A DNA stretch of 38,961 bases. Origin: an uncultured Flavobacteriales bacterium. Lineage in GTDB: Bacteria > Bacteroidota > Bacteroidia > Flavobacteriales_D > Crocinitomicaceae. Shown here piece by piece: positions 16,005 through 25,129 of this stretch (positions are counted from its first letter, which is position 1; each line of letters begins with the position of its first letter). Made by a program: the position numbers and the translations under genes. The notes beneath the pieces are model-generated. The model worked only from the letters and a program-made list of their open reading frames with translations, had not been told where the DNA came from and did not search any database. The stretch is taken from assembly GCA_903945495.1 (NCBI GenBank), contig CAJAVU010000094.1, positions 1-38,961 on the forward strand, written 5' to 3'.

Positions 16005-17081
16005 TTGATTTAGTAAGTCGCTTAAGTATTCAATTTCAGCAGCTGAATTGTTTGCGTGGATACAAATCCGAATGCTTTCTTCCCCTTTTTTGACTGTTGG
16101 ATTATAAATTGGTTTTATTGCAATTTTCGCTTTTTGCAATTGCTCGGCTATGCTCCTTGTTTTTTCAATTGATCCAATACGAATCATTTGAATGGGCGAA
16201 CGAGAATCAGATTTTCTGTTAACTAGTGGAGTATTCGAATTGAATAAGGTAATATTTTCTTGCAATTCTCTTTGGCGCATAACAATTGAAGTGCCCGTTA
16301 CCATACGTTTGATTATTTCATAATCATCTGGAGGCAAAGCTGTTGTATAGATGAAAGAGCGGGAAAAATTAATCAAGAATTCTTTTAAGCTGTGTGACCC
16401 TAAGACCACAGCTCCATGACATCCATATGCTTTACCAAATGTGATTAAACGGGCAAAAACATTCTTTTCCAACTTTAATTCTTCTACTAATCCCCTTCCA
16501 GAAGTTCCGAAAACACCACCTGAATGAGCTTCATCAACAATTAAATAAGCATTGTATTCAGCGGCAATTTCTGCGATTTCTTTTAATGGTGCAAGATCAC
16601 CATTCATAGAATACAAACTTTCTACAGCGATATAAATAGTTCCTTTTGCCCGTTCAAGTTTCAAACGTAAATCGTTCAGTGAATTATGTTCAAATGAATA
16701 AGCGGATGCGAAAGATAATCTAATACCATCGCGCACACTGGCATGAATCGCTTCGTCGTACAAAATAGTATCACCACGTTGTAAAATAGCACTGAAGAGT
16801 CCTACATTCGCATCGTAACCCGAATTGTAAACTAATGCAGCATCAGAATTAAAGAATTCAGCTAATGTTCTTTCACACGTTTCTGCTTCTTGTGAATTTC
16901 CTGACATCAAACGTGAACCAGTTGCTCCTGAATGATTGGAACTTCTATCTTCAACGGAAGCCTTTGACAGTCCTAAATAATCGTTGGAATAAAAATCAAT
17001 AAATCCTTCAAAACAAGAAAGGGAACGCAAGGTTCCCTCTGATTTTCTTAATTTAAGTTTATCGATTAGCTTTTGATCCAT
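15996..17081 (-). CDS. bioF: 8-amino-7-oxononanoate synthase
   Basis: PLP-dependent alpha-oxoamine synthase that joins pimeloyl-ACP/CoA and alanine in biotin synthesis. The product is 361 aa, slightly shorter than E. coli BioF (384). Motifs: DFYSNDYLGLS, GSRLMSGN, YDEAIHASVRDGIRLS with the PLP-stacking His, VDEAHSGGVFG with the PLP-binding Asp/His and ITFGKAYGCHGA with the Schiff-base Lys. The adjacent bioB 3 bp upstream on the same strand makes BioF far more likely than KBL or SPT. The last 9 bp overlap the response-regulator gene tail to tail. No bioA, bioD, bioC or bioH is in the window. Confidence 0.93.
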   Translation of the reverse strand: MDQKLIDKLKLRKSEGTLRSLSCFEGFIDFYSNDYLGLSKASVEDRSSNHSGATGSRLMSGNSQEAETCERTLAEFFNSDAALVYNSGYDANVGLFSAILQRGDTILYDEAIHASVRDGIRLSFASAYSFEHNSLNDLRLKLERAKGTIYIAVESLYSMNGDLAPLKEIAEIAAEYNAYLIVDEAHSGGVFGTSGRGLVEELKLEKNVFARLITFGKAYGCHGAVVLGSHSLKEFLINFSRSFIYTTALPPDDYEIIKRMVTGTSIVMRQRELQENITLFNSNTPLVNRKSDSRSPIQMIRIGSIEKTRSIAEQLQKAKIAIKPIYNPTVKKGEESIRICIHANNSAAEIEYLSDLLNQLI

Positions 17082-17084
17082 GCA

Positions 17085-18185
17085 TTAAGCAATTGTAATT
17101 TTACGCGGCTCAAAACCTTCTTCTTTTGCTTTTGCACTTGCTGCTTCTACTTCAGCTTTACGCTCAGCCTCTTTTCGTTTACGCTCAAGGATTTTTTCGT
17201 CTGGAATCGTCACTGGTTTTTCACCATCTGCAAATGCTGCTTTGGGTATCAAACCTAGAATATCAAACATTTCTTTGTCCTCGTTAAATTCAGGATTCGG
17301 AGTCGTTAATAATTTGTCTCCAGCGAAAATTGAACTTGCTCCAGCCATAAAACACAAAGCTTGACCTTCCATATTCATTTTTGTTCTACCTGCAGACAAA
17401 CGTACTACTGATTCAGGAAACGCAATTCTAGTCGTCGCAACCATACGAATCATTTCCCATTGTTCAATAGGCTTTTGATCTTCTAAAGGTGTTCCTTCAA
17501 CTGCAACCAACGCATTGATTGGAATTGATTCTGGTGGCGTTTCCATTTCCATGTAACTCATCAACAAACCAATTCGGTCTTCAACGGCTTCACCCATTCC
17601 GATGATTCCACCAGAACAAACAGTAATTCCCGCTTTACGTGCATTATCAATTGTATTCAAACGATCTTCGTATTCACGCGTTGAAATTACATCTCCGTAA
17701 AATTCTTTTGAAGAATCTAAATTGTGATTATAGGCAAATAAACCCGCGTTTTTCAAACGAACCGCTTGATCCTCATTCATCATTCCAAGTGTACAACAAA
17801 CTTCCATCTCCAAGTCATTTACAGCTTGAACCATTTCAATTACATTGTCAAAGTCTTTATTGTCGCGCACTTCACGCCAAGCTGCACCCATACACAAACG
17901 AGACGACCCATTTGCTTTGGCATTTTTAGCTTGTTCGATAACTGAATCAACGGTCATCAATTTATGTGCTTCAACATTCGTAGAATAACGAGCCGCTTGT
18001 GGACAATAACCACAATCTTCAGAACATCCACCAGTTTTAATACTCAATAAAGAGGACATTTGAACTTCACGTGGATTATGATACTGGCGATGGATTGTCG
18101 CAGCTTCAAATACTAATTCAAGGAGAGGTTTATTATACAATTCCAGTAATTTCTCTCTAGAATCATAGTTTGGATTCACTTTCAT
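17085..18185 (-). CDS. bioB: Biotin synthase
   Basis: Radical SAM enzyme that inserts sulfur into dethiobiotin. The product is 366 aa. The SAM cluster motif is in GGCSEDCGYCPQAA (CxxxCxxC, about residues 53-60), preceded by SSLLSIKTGG; later motifs are GICSGGIIGMGE-like (TVCSGGIIGMGE) and RLSAGRTKMNMEGQAL, which carries the Arg ligand of the auxiliary 2Fe-2S cluster. The C-terminus has a highly charged tail of about 35 residues (ERKRKEAERKAEVEAASAKA) longer than in E. coli (346 aa). First gene of the bioB-bioF operon, with a very good promoter upstream. No BirA-type operator palindrome was recognised. Confidence 0.97.
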   Translation of the reverse strand: MKVNPNYDSREKLLELYNKPLLELVFEAATIHRQYHNPREVQMSSLLSIKTGGCSEDCGYCPQAARYSTNVEAHKLMTVDSVIEQAKNAKANGSSRLCMGAAWREVRDNKDFDNVIEMVQAVNDLEMEVCCTLGMMNEDQAVRLKNAGLFAYNHNLDSSKEFYGDVISTREYEDRLNTIDNARKAGITVCSGGIIGMGEAVEDRIGLLMSYMEMETPPESIPINALVAVEGTPLEDQKPIEQWEMIRMVATTRIAFPESVVRLSAGRTKMNMEGQALCFMAGASSIFAGDKLLTTPNPEFNEDKEMFDILGLIPKAAFADGEKPVTIPDEKILERKRKEAERKAEVEAASAKAKEEGFEPRKITIA

Positions 18186-18205
18186 GCTTTATCAAAATAG
18201 TGGTA

Positions 18206-18236
18206 CAAATATAGCCATTATGACTTCTTAGGCAAA
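18206..18236 (-). promoter_or_regulatory. Promoter of the bioB-bioF operon
   Basis: Minus strand TTTG (plus CAAA, 18233-18236), 19 bp, TATATTTG (plus CAAATATA, 18206-18213) is an almost ideal Bacteroidota sigma-A promoter. The bioB ATG is 20 nt past the -7 box. Confidence 0.75.
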
Positions 18237-18263
18237 GAAAAATTGGAAATGAGAAGCTAGAAC

Positions 18264-18743
18264 TTAATTTTTATTCAATAAACAAACAGCATAAGCTTTA
18301 ACAGCCTTACGCTCTCCAAAAGAATCAACTTTTTCGTGAGTTGTTGCTTTAATTGAAACACAATCATTCTCAACTTTAAGAATTTGCGCAATAATCTCTT
18401 GCATTTCAGGAATATGAGGATTCAATTTTGGTTTTTCTAGAATAACAGTACAATCAATGTTTATCACAGAGTATTTACGATTTTCTAATAAAACCATTAC
18501 TTCACGCAACAATATTTTAGAATCAATTCCTTTGAATTTTGGATCAGTATCTGAAAAATGAAAACCAATATCTCTCAAATTTGCAGCGCCAAGCAAAGCA
18601 TCACAAATTGCATGAAGCAATACATCTGCATCCGAGTGTCCGACAGCACCTAAATCTGATTCGATTTTTTTACCGCCAATAAATAATTCGTGAGTATCTG
18701 CTAATTGATGAACATCAACACCGAAACCAATACGAATATTCAT
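18264..18743 (-). CDS. ispF: 2-C-methyl-D-erythritol 2,4-cyclodiphosphate synthase
   Basis: Zinc-dependent enzyme of the MEP isoprenoid pathway that cyclises CDP-methylerythritol 2-phosphate; 159 aa, as in E. coli. Metal ligands D10 and H12 (GVDVHQL) and H44 (GHSDADVLLHAICD) are present, as is DIGFHFSDTDPKFKGIDS. The C-terminal motif that usually reads TTTEKLGFxGRxEG is here TTHEKVDSFGERKAV, a visible departure near the nucleotide/diphosphate site, although the Glu-Lys pair is kept. An upstream ATG at 18794 lies within porV and would add a basic tail; the ATG at 18743, one base after the porV stop, gives the standard N-terminus. Probably co-transcribed with porV. Confidence 0.93.
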   Translation of the reverse strand: MNIRIGFGVDVHQLADTHELFIGGKKIESDLGAVGHSDADVLLHAICDALLGAANLRDIGFHFSDTDPKFKGIDSKILLREVMVLLENRKYSVINIDCTVILEKPKLNPHIPEMQEIIAQILKVENDCVSIKATTHEKVDSFGERKAVKAYAVCLLNKN

Positions 18744-18744
18744 A

Positions 18745-20040
18745 TTACTCTGGTTTTGCGTCTGTTGATTCTTCAGCCTCTTCTTTCGCTCCAAAATTCA
18801 AACGCAAAGTAAATCGCAATGTATTTGCAAGTGGACTTTGTTTACCGTTAGTTGATGCCAAATAAGAAATATCAATACCAAACATATTGTATTTGAAACC
18901 AACACCTAGGTTGACATATTGTCTGTTTCCTTTGTTTTTGTTCTCATAAAAATATCCGGCACGAATTGCTAATACATCGTTGTACCAATATTCTAAACCA
19001 GTTGCGATATTAATTTCAGTCAACTCTTCTTTGAATCTTGTGCCTTTGTTTACTTCAAACGTACCATCCGCATTTTGAACGTAATTACCAGCATCATCAA
19101 TCACCGGAGCACCTGGAGCATCATAAAAAGATTGCAACATACCAGCTATAACACCTACGTTATCATCTTTTCCAGAAATCAAGGTGTTTTCTCCATCAAC
19201 AAAATCATAGTAAGCTGGAGTAGGCACCAAAAGTTTTTGTAAATCTACTGCAACTAAAAGTGAATTGTATTTATCAAATTTCGCTTTAAATGAGTTTCCA
19301 ATTTTCAAATTCATTGGAAGAAAATCTCTTTGTGCAGTCGCTGAATAAGCAATTTTATTACCAATATTATTGATGGTTGTAGCAAACGTATAAACACCTT
19401 TGGTTTTTCCGATTTTCGCATCATCATTGTAATACGTAAACGATAAATCTGCTGCACCAGCAACACCTGCTTTGGTATCAACACCTGCAACAGTTAATCC
19501 ACCTGTTAAGTTTGAATAAGCGAATTTTCCATTCAAACCAATACTCATTCGTTCGCTTAATCTAAATGCATACGCACCTGTTAATTCAAATTCACTAGGT
19601 TTATCATCACGAATAACATTTCCTGTTTGGTCTGTAAATGTAATTTCACCTAAACTGAAATAACGAAGAGCACCACCAATTGCATTACGATCATTTAATT
19701 TTAAATAACCCGCCAAGTAAGATAAATGAATGTCATTCGTCAAATTGCGCAACCACGGCGTATACGACAAGCTGATTTCTGATTTCTCTTTTGCAAAATT
19801 CAACATTGACGTATTCCAATAAATCGATGTTGAAGAACCGCTTAATGCTGTTCCTGCATCTCCCATCCCACCAGCTCTTGAATCAGGCGTAATTCCCATA
19901 AAAGGAACTGCTGTTGTTATAGTGTTTAATCCTAATTGACCATTAATTTCAGAATAATCCGTTGTTGGTTGTGCCAAAGAAATAAATGGAACTGAAAATA
20001 AAATTATGTTGACAATGCGTTTGTTCATAAGAGTTTTCAT
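18745..20040 (-). CDS. porV: Type IX secretion outer-membrane protein PorV (LptO)
   Basis: FadL-like outer-membrane beta barrel of 431 aa that shuttles T9SS cargo from the translocon to the PorU-containing attachment complex. The signal peptide is at the N-terminus (NIILFSVPFISLAQ). The diagnostic N-terminal block AVPFMGITPDSRAGGMGDAG (about residues 45-64), followed by SIYWNTSML, is typical of PorV. The remainder is alternating beta strands ending in FRLNFG and a short acidic tail. It lies 49 bp after porU on the same strand and has its own -7 element, TATATTTG. ATG at 20040 was taken; a second in-frame ATG at 20028 is possible. Confidence 0.95.
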   Translation of the reverse strand: MKTLMNKRIVNIILFSVPFISLAQPTTDYSEINGQLGLNTITTAVPFMGITPDSRAGGMGDAGTALSGSSTSIYWNTSMLNFAKEKSEISLSYTPWLRNLTNDIHLSYLAGYLKLNDRNAIGGALRYFSLGEITFTDQTGNVIRDDKPSEFELTGAYAFRLSERMSIGLNGKFAYSNLTGGLTVAGVDTKAGVAGAADLSFTYYNDDAKIGKTKGVYTFATTINNIGNKIAYSATAQRDFLPMNLKIGNSFKAKFDKYNSLLVAVDLQKLLVPTPAYYDFVDGENTLISGKDDNVGVIAGMLQSFYDAPGAPVIDDAGNYVQNADGTFEVNKGTRFKEELTEINIATGLEYWYNDVLAIRAGYFYENKNKGNRQYVNLGVGFKYNMFGIDISYLASTNGKQSPLANTLRFTLRLNFGAKEEAEESTDAKPE

Positions 20041-20053
20041 CGAGTTTAACTTG

Positions 20054-20061
20054 CAAATATA
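20054..20061 (-). promoter_or_regulatory. -7 promoter element for porV-ispF
   Basis: Minus strand TATATTTG (plus CAAATATA) lies 13 nt before the porV ATG, in the 49-bp gap after porU. No TTTG at the usual -33 distance. It suggests porV and ispF can be expressed without porU. Confidence 0.5.
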
Positions 20062-20089
20062 CGTTTTTAAGACACTTTTATTGTATTTA

Positions 20090-23000
20090 TTACTTCAATA
20101 ATACTAATTTTTCTGTTTTCTCAGCAAAAGTTCCATCAATAGATTTTACTTTTAATTTATAAATATACACTCCTTTTGCAAGCTGATCACCAAAATCATC
20201 TCTACCATCCCACGCAATTCCTTCAGATCTAAATCCTTGTGTATTCACTAATTGATTGATTGTTTTTATCAATTTCCCTGAGACTGTATAGATTTGAATT
20301 TGTGCTTCCAATTCTGAACAAACTTGATTATGCTCAAAATAGAAATCCGTTTTTGTCGTAAATGGATTTGGAAAATTTAAAACATGATCCAAAACTAAAT
20401 CTTGTTTTTCTTGAACAATAAAATCGATTGAAACTTGAGAAGAATTGTTGTTTACGTCCCACACTTTTAAGGTTAATTTATGGGAACCTACTGATAAGTT
20501 TGTCATATTGAAACTAACTTTTCCAGATTGATACGAATCTAAATCAGCAGTATAATACTCATTTAAAATAATCGGATCTGAAGTATTATCATCAAGAATT
20601 GCGACCAAATCATGCCCAATACCATTTCCAACTGTATTAATACCATTCTCATCAAAAACAGAAGCAATTAGAACTGGAGTTTCATCTGTAATTCCACCAG
20701 ATACAAACGAATCATCATTCAAGTACAAATCAATTTCTGGCCCTGTAACGTCGTTAATTCCAATTGGATCAATTCCACCAATTACCAGCAAGGTATCAAA
20801 TCCACCCGCATCCGTAATTCCATTGTCTGCATAATAACTTATTTTTCCAGGTCCGTAGGAAAAATTAATGTCCTTCGGAACGATAAAACTAAACTCAAAA
20901 TTGCCATTAACGACTGAAACTTTCCCTTTGTAAATAATATTCTTTTGTAATTCGAAAGGTATAATTGGTGAATTTGAATTTTGTCCCAACGTCTGTTGTG
21001 TTTTTGCTTTATCAAAAACTGACGGGGAAAGTATACCGTTAAAATTTGTAAGGGATAATCCACTTTGATTTTCAATATGTCCTTTGATTGTTATTTTACT
21101 CAATGCACGAATTGTATCAATTTCAACAGTTGGACTCAAACCATTAATACTATCAGTAACTACTTTTAATCGAGGTATTGCAATTTTCAATGCAGGATCA
21201 CCAATCAAGGTAAAACTTCTTTTATTGTCTGAAGCTCCAGAAGCATTTTTAGTCAATCGCATAATTTCACCAAATGCCAAAGGTTCATTGTTTACATCCA
21301 AATCAAAAACGTTTTCAAAAAATTTCTTTCCTGTGATATCATTCACTCCAAACCATACAGAGCGAGTTGTAGTCATTAGGGCTATCGAACCTCCATAAGG
21401 ATTTAAAGAAGCCCATTCTCCTGCTGAAACTCTAGAAGGATCATCATATTTTGTAAATTCACATGTGGCAGAGACAAAAAGATTCATCTTATCGATATTT
21501 TTCCACGATTGAATCTGAGGGACATTCACAATCCGCTCTTCTGCCAATCCAACTTCTCCGCCATGACCAACATAATTAATGATTAATGCTCCTTTTTCAA
21601 TACTGTTCGAAATGGCATCATTGACATCAGGATATCTCTCACCTCCAACCGTTGACACTTGAATAAATGCATCAGAATAAAGTTTGTCGCAATTCATTTC
21701 TGTAAAATTCTGCTTCGTGTATTTGTATTGAGGTTCACAATTGACATTTATAAAATGTCCATTCTCTTCGTCATCTGCCACTTGCGTATAATTCAATCGC
21801 CAGTCTCCAAACGTTTTACTCGTTGAAGTCTCATCGCAATTACAATTTGTAGTTGTACTTGAATATAAATTCGAACCATTTTTGATATAGTGTTCAATTT
21901 TATCAACTTGTTGTTTTGCTGTTTGTACATCAGAAACCAACAAACGCCCCACCCCAATATCCAACATATCGGTAGGACTGATCGATTCATTGTCATTCAG
22001 CATACCATAATAATCATCGGTTACCATGGCGTCAATATGATTTTCACTTATCAAGACTTGATAGGTCGGAATAAAATTATTGTTATTTGCTACTCGATTC
22101 TTAGGATCGAATGTTCCGTCTCCAAACAATAATAAGTATTTAGGTCGAGACGAAGGATTGCTAGCGCCACGATCATAGAACATTTTAGCAAACATTCTAA
22201 TAGCAGTTGGATCCAACATACCAGAACTAAATTCATTATAAACTTGTTCGGTTGTAGCAACATGAACCACCATTCCTTCATCGCGATGTAAGTTCGCTAA
22301 GCGCTCTGCATAACTACTGAAATTTTTATGTGTTACAATAAGATATTCTGCTTGTTCTAATCCATGAAGATTTTGATAATCAACATTCCCAATAAATTTA
22401 GGACTTAAAAATGTTAGTCCATTTGAAGCAACAAATTCTCTTAACGTGTCCGTTTCTAAGGTGAATGTATACATTTGGCCCGATAAATTTCCATTCACTA
22501 AAAATGGCTGGTGTCTATTCGTAACATCCCAAACAAACCCATTCACAGGAAACGAACTAATTTGAAATTCGCTAACATTACCGCTACCAACAGAATTTAA
22601 ATCACTAAAATTAAACTGATTACCATAAAAAGTTAGAGCTCGTCGTGCGTTTAATAAGATGCGATCCAAATATACAACTGTACTCGGTGAATTTCTGGTA
22701 ATTTCTACTTTGAATGGAATTGAAGAAGAAGGTGAATTCAAAGTCATTGAGGCATTCATTCTAGCCCAATCACTAGATACAGAATTCAATGAAGACGAGA
22801 ATAATGTTGTACCATTTACCGAATACCGTTGTAAAGTACCACTTGAATTATCACAATTTGTTGCAATTGCAGTTTTAAAATAAACTGGCGCTGATGCTAT
22901 AATATTTGGAATTGAGAAGGAAATCGTTCGTGTCAATTCAGTATCGAACAATTCACCATACCAACGTTGACCAGCACTAACTAAATTCACCAAATCACTT

Positions 23001-23941
23001 TCATGGCAATCTCGATACGAATATGAATTAACATTGTCTGTAGGAGCTGCAGGACTAGACGAAATCGATGCTATTCGTAAAGGAGTTTCTGAGGCATTTA
23101 CATTGATAAAATAATAGGATTCATCTGAATAAATATTTTTATCTAAATCATACTCTGCTGTGCCATTTGCATACCATTTACTTGGACCCCATCCGTAAAA
23201 TAAAATATAATCATTTTCATCAAAACTGCCGTCATTTCCTCCCTCTACATAAATCGCGTTCTTTGCTAAGTCATCCGTTCTTGGTTCAGAATTCAATTCC
23301 GGTAATCTTCCATCTCCATTTCCGAAAATATTAAGTGAATTCGGATCCAAACCACTTGTTGAAATTCCACAACTTTCCAAAAATGTTTTGTCAATTTTAT
23401 AAATTCCATCTTGCGTTACAGATACTTTAACCCAAGTACCAGAGCCATTTGCCAAAACAGAATTAGTTGCAAAATCCTTAACAATTTTCTTTGACACCCC
23501 AGAATTGATAGAGAACTGAACAGCCGAAATACGCTGAATGACTCCATTCACTTTTATATAAGGGAAGAAATTGGCAACCGCATAATTCTCAATTCCTGCA
23601 GATGTAACTTTTGCTTCAAAGACAAACGATTCTTTAACGTCAAAATCAAATCGGTTCAAAAAAAGAAGATCCTCTTTCGGTGCTGGATAAAATTGATAAT
23701 CATTCAACACAACATCAAAGTTTCCTGATTTCATTTTTTTTGTCCAATAAAAATTGGGCTTACCATTACTCAACACTTGACCTTCAATAGATGGTGCAAA
23801 AACTGTTTCGTTATTAAACGTGTAAGCCTTATTTTCTTGCCATACTATAGAGAGGTTAAAGTCCTCCTGGCCCCATAAAATGGAGACAGGAACTAAAATA
23901 AATACAAAAAAGGTATATCGCTTTAATAAAGAAAACATCAT
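20090..23941 (-). CDS. porU: Type IX secretion sortase PorU (gingipain-type C25 domain)
   Basis: A cell-surface sortase of 1283 aa that removes the C-terminal signal of T9SS cargo and attaches it to lipid. The N-terminal signal peptide is LLKRYTFFVFILVPVSILWG. The middle contains the C25 peptidase domain: YLLLFGDGTFDPKNR, the catalytic His in INYVGHGGEVGL and the catalytic Cys in LFVSATCEFTKYDDPSR. The C-terminus is an Ig-like/CTD-like region (LNFPNPFTTKTDFYFEHN ... GVYIYKLKV), which in PorU is retained. Two upstream ATGs (24004, 23956) exist, but the promoter -7 box at 23961-23968 lies between or on them, so ATG 23941 (or 23938) is preferred. Next to porV, its partner. Confidence 0.96.
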   Translation of the reverse strand: MMFSLLKRYTFFVFILVPVSILWGQEDFNLSIVWQENKAYTFNNETVFAPSIEGQVLSNGKPNFYWTKKMKSGNFDVVLNDYQFYPAPKEDLLFLNRFDFDVKESFVFEAKVTSAGIENYAVANFFPYIKVNGVIQRISAVQFSINSGVSKKIVKDFATNSVLANGSGTWVKVSVTQDGIYKIDKTFLESCGISTSGLDPNSLNIFGNGDGRLPELNSEPRTDDLAKNAIYVEGGNDGSFDENDYILFYGWGPSKWYANGTAEYDLDKNIYSDESYYFINVNASETPLRIASISSSPAAPTDNVNSYSYRDCHESDLVNLVSAGQRWYGELFDTELTRTISFSIPNIIASAPVYFKTAIATNCDNSSGTLQRYSVNGTTLFSSSLNSVSSDWARMNASMTLNSPSSSIPFKVEITRNSPSTVVYLDRILLNARRALTFYGNQFNFSDLNSVGSGNVSEFQISSFPVNGFVWDVTNRHQPFLVNGNLSGQMYTFTLETDTLREFVASNGLTFLSPKFIGNVDYQNLHGLEQAEYLIVTHKNFSSYAERLANLHRDEGMVVHVATTEQVYNEFSSGMLDPTAIRMFAKMFYDRGASNPSSRPKYLLLFGDGTFDPKNRVANNNNFIPTYQVLISENHIDAMVTDDYYGMLNDNESISPTDMLDIGVGRLLVSDVQTAKQQVDKIEHYIKNGSNLYSSTTTNCNCDETSTSKTFGDWRLNYTQVADDEENGHFINVNCEPQYKYTKQNFTEMNCDKLYSDAFIQVSTVGGERYPDVNDAISNSIEKGALIINYVGHGGEVGLAEERIVNVPQIQSWKNIDKMNLFVSATCEFTKYDDPSRVSAGEWASLNPYGGSIALMTTTRSVWFGVNDITGKKFFENVFDLDVNNEPLAFGEIMRLTKNASGASDNKRSFTLIGDPALKIAIPRLKVVTDSINGLSPTVEIDTIRALSKITIKGHIENQSGLSLTNFNGILSPSVFDKAKTQQTLGQNSNSPIIPFELQKNIIYKGKVSVVNGNFEFSFIVPKDINFSYGPGKISYYADNGITDAGGFDTLLVIGGIDPIGINDVTGPEIDLYLNDDSFVSGGITDETPVLIASVFDENGINTVGNGIGHDLVAILDDNTSDPIILNEYYTADLDSYQSGKVSFNMTNLSVGSHKLTLKVWDVNNNSSQVSIDFIVQEKQDLVLDHVLNFPNPFTTKTDFYFEHNQVCSELEAQIQIYTVSGKLIKTINQLVNTQGFRSEGIAWDGRDDFGDQLAKGVYIYKLKVKSIDGTFAEKTEKLVLLK

Positions 23942-23960
23942 GTTTAAATAAATCATTTTA

Positions 23961-23992
23961 CAAATATGTTGGTAATCCAATGACAAAACAAA
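23961..23992 (-). promoter_or_regulatory. Promoter of porU
   Basis: Minus strand TTTG (plus CAAA, 23989-23992), 20 bp, CATATTTG (plus CAAATATG, 23961-23968). The -7 box deviates only in its first base from TAnnTTTG. It leaves 19 nt to the ATG at 23941. Confidence 0.55.
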
Positions 23993-24034
23993 AAAACGTA
24001 ACAAATCTTTGATTATTTTGTTTGATTTATAATA

Positions 24035-24069
24035 TTTGTAACCTTAAATTAAATTTTGCGTTATCTTTG
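24035..24069 (+). promoter_or_regulatory. Promoter of the porP/sprF-like gene
   Basis: TTTG (24035-24038), 23 bp, TATCTTTG (24062-24069). The -7 box is a full match to TAnnTTTG; the spacing is at the long end. It is back to back with the porU promoter in the divergent region. Confidence 0.55.
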
Positions 24070-24101
24070 GTCAGATTTCGTTGTTACAATAACAAACATT
24101 A

Positions 24102-25070
24102 ATGAAAGGACTTAAACGTTTACTAGCTACATGTACATTCATTGCTTCATTCAGTGGACTGAATGCACAGGACCCAACATTTACGCAGTTTTATGCCAAC
24201 CCATTGTATTTAAATCCTGCCTTAGCTGGATCATATGGTTGTTCTCGTTTTGCATTGAACTACCGTAATGAATGGCCACAATTAACTGGAAACTATGTTA
24301 CATATAGTGCATCTTATGATCAATATTTTAAAAATATTTCTGGAGGTTTTGGGGTTTTAGCAACACATGATCAACAAGGACAAGGAACAATTAATACCTC
24401 AATGTTGGGATTAATCTATTCTTATCACTTATCTCTAGGAAGAAAATGGAAATGGTTGTTTGGTGCTCGAGCATCTTGGTATCAAAAGTTTTTGGATTGG
24501 GATAAACTGACTTTTGGAGATATGATTGACCCAAGAAGAGGATTTATCTATTCGACTGGTGATGTTCCACGTGGCGGATCTCGTGGTTTCTTTGATGCTT
24601 CAGCTGGAACGGTTATCTTTAATAAGAACTTTTTTGCTGGTGCAGCTTGGCATCATATGAATCGACCAAACGAATCAATGATTATTGGTGAATCGAAATT
24701 GCCTTGGAGAATTACCGGTCACGTTGGAGCTGAAATTAAATTGGGTTCTAAATCCAAATATTCCAACTCAACATCGATTATGCCAAACGTAATCTATCAA
24801 TATCAAAACGGATTCCAAGAATTAAGTATTGGAACATATGTAAAATATGGTTCGTTTAATGTTGGTGCATGGTATAGAAATAGAGATGCGTTTATTTTAA
24901 GCATCGGAATTAATACAGGTAAATTTAAATTGGGATATAGTTATGATGTAACTGTTTCTAAATTAAATAACGGAGTTTCAGGTGGTTCACATGAGATTTC
25001 GATGGGAATAAATTTAAATTGTAAAACAAAACCAGCTTCGTTTAGAACGATATCTTGTCCATCATTCTAA
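24102..25070 (+). CDS. PorP/SprF-family type IX secretion membrane protein
   Basis: A 322-aa outer-membrane beta-barrel protein. It has a signal peptide (RLLATCTFIASFSGLNAQ, cleavage before DPTFTQ) and the hallmark start of the family, DPTFTQFYANPLYLNPALAG, followed by YRNEWPQL, YDQYF and GGFGVLATHDQQGQGTI. PorP anchors the gliding/secretion motor to the membrane and SprF partners the SprB adhesin; many Bacteroidota have several paralogues, so I do not assign one name. This copy stands alone between porU and gldJ, whereas core porP is often with gldKLMN, which makes it likelier to be one of the paralogues. Confidence 0.92.
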   Translation: MKGLKRLLATCTFIASFSGLNAQDPTFTQFYANPLYLNPALAGSYGCSRFALNYRNEWPQLTGNYVTYSASYDQYFKNISGGFGVLATHDQQGQGTINTSMLGLIYSYHLSLGRKWKWLFGARASWYQKFLDWDKLTFGDMIDPRRGFIYSTGDVPRGGSRGFFDASAGTVIFNKNFFAGAAWHHMNRPNESMIIGESKLPWRITGHVGAEIKLGSKSKYSNSTSIMPNVIYQYQNGFQELSIGTYVKYGSFNVGAWYRNRDAFILSIGINTGKFKLGYSYDVTVSKLNNGVSGGSHEISMGINLNCKTKPASFRTISCPSF

Positions 25071-25087
25071 AAAAAAATGTAACTTTT

Positions 25088-25117
25088 TTTGTTGTGTACG
25101 TTTAAAGATTAAATTTG
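25088..25117 (+). promoter_or_regulatory. Promoter of gldJ
   Basis: TTTG (25088-25091), 18 bp, TAAATTTG (25110-25117). Full match to the Bacteroidota pattern. It lies 12 nt before the ATG at 25130 and overlaps the alternative TTG start at 25115, ruling that start out. Confidence 0.7.
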
Positions 25118-25129
25118 CGAATTGAAATT

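Noticed and set aside
25071-25090. A-run and T-run after the porP/sprF-like gene that could form a hairpin
   Set aside because: Only A-T pairs, no GC core; it does not look like a reliable terminator.
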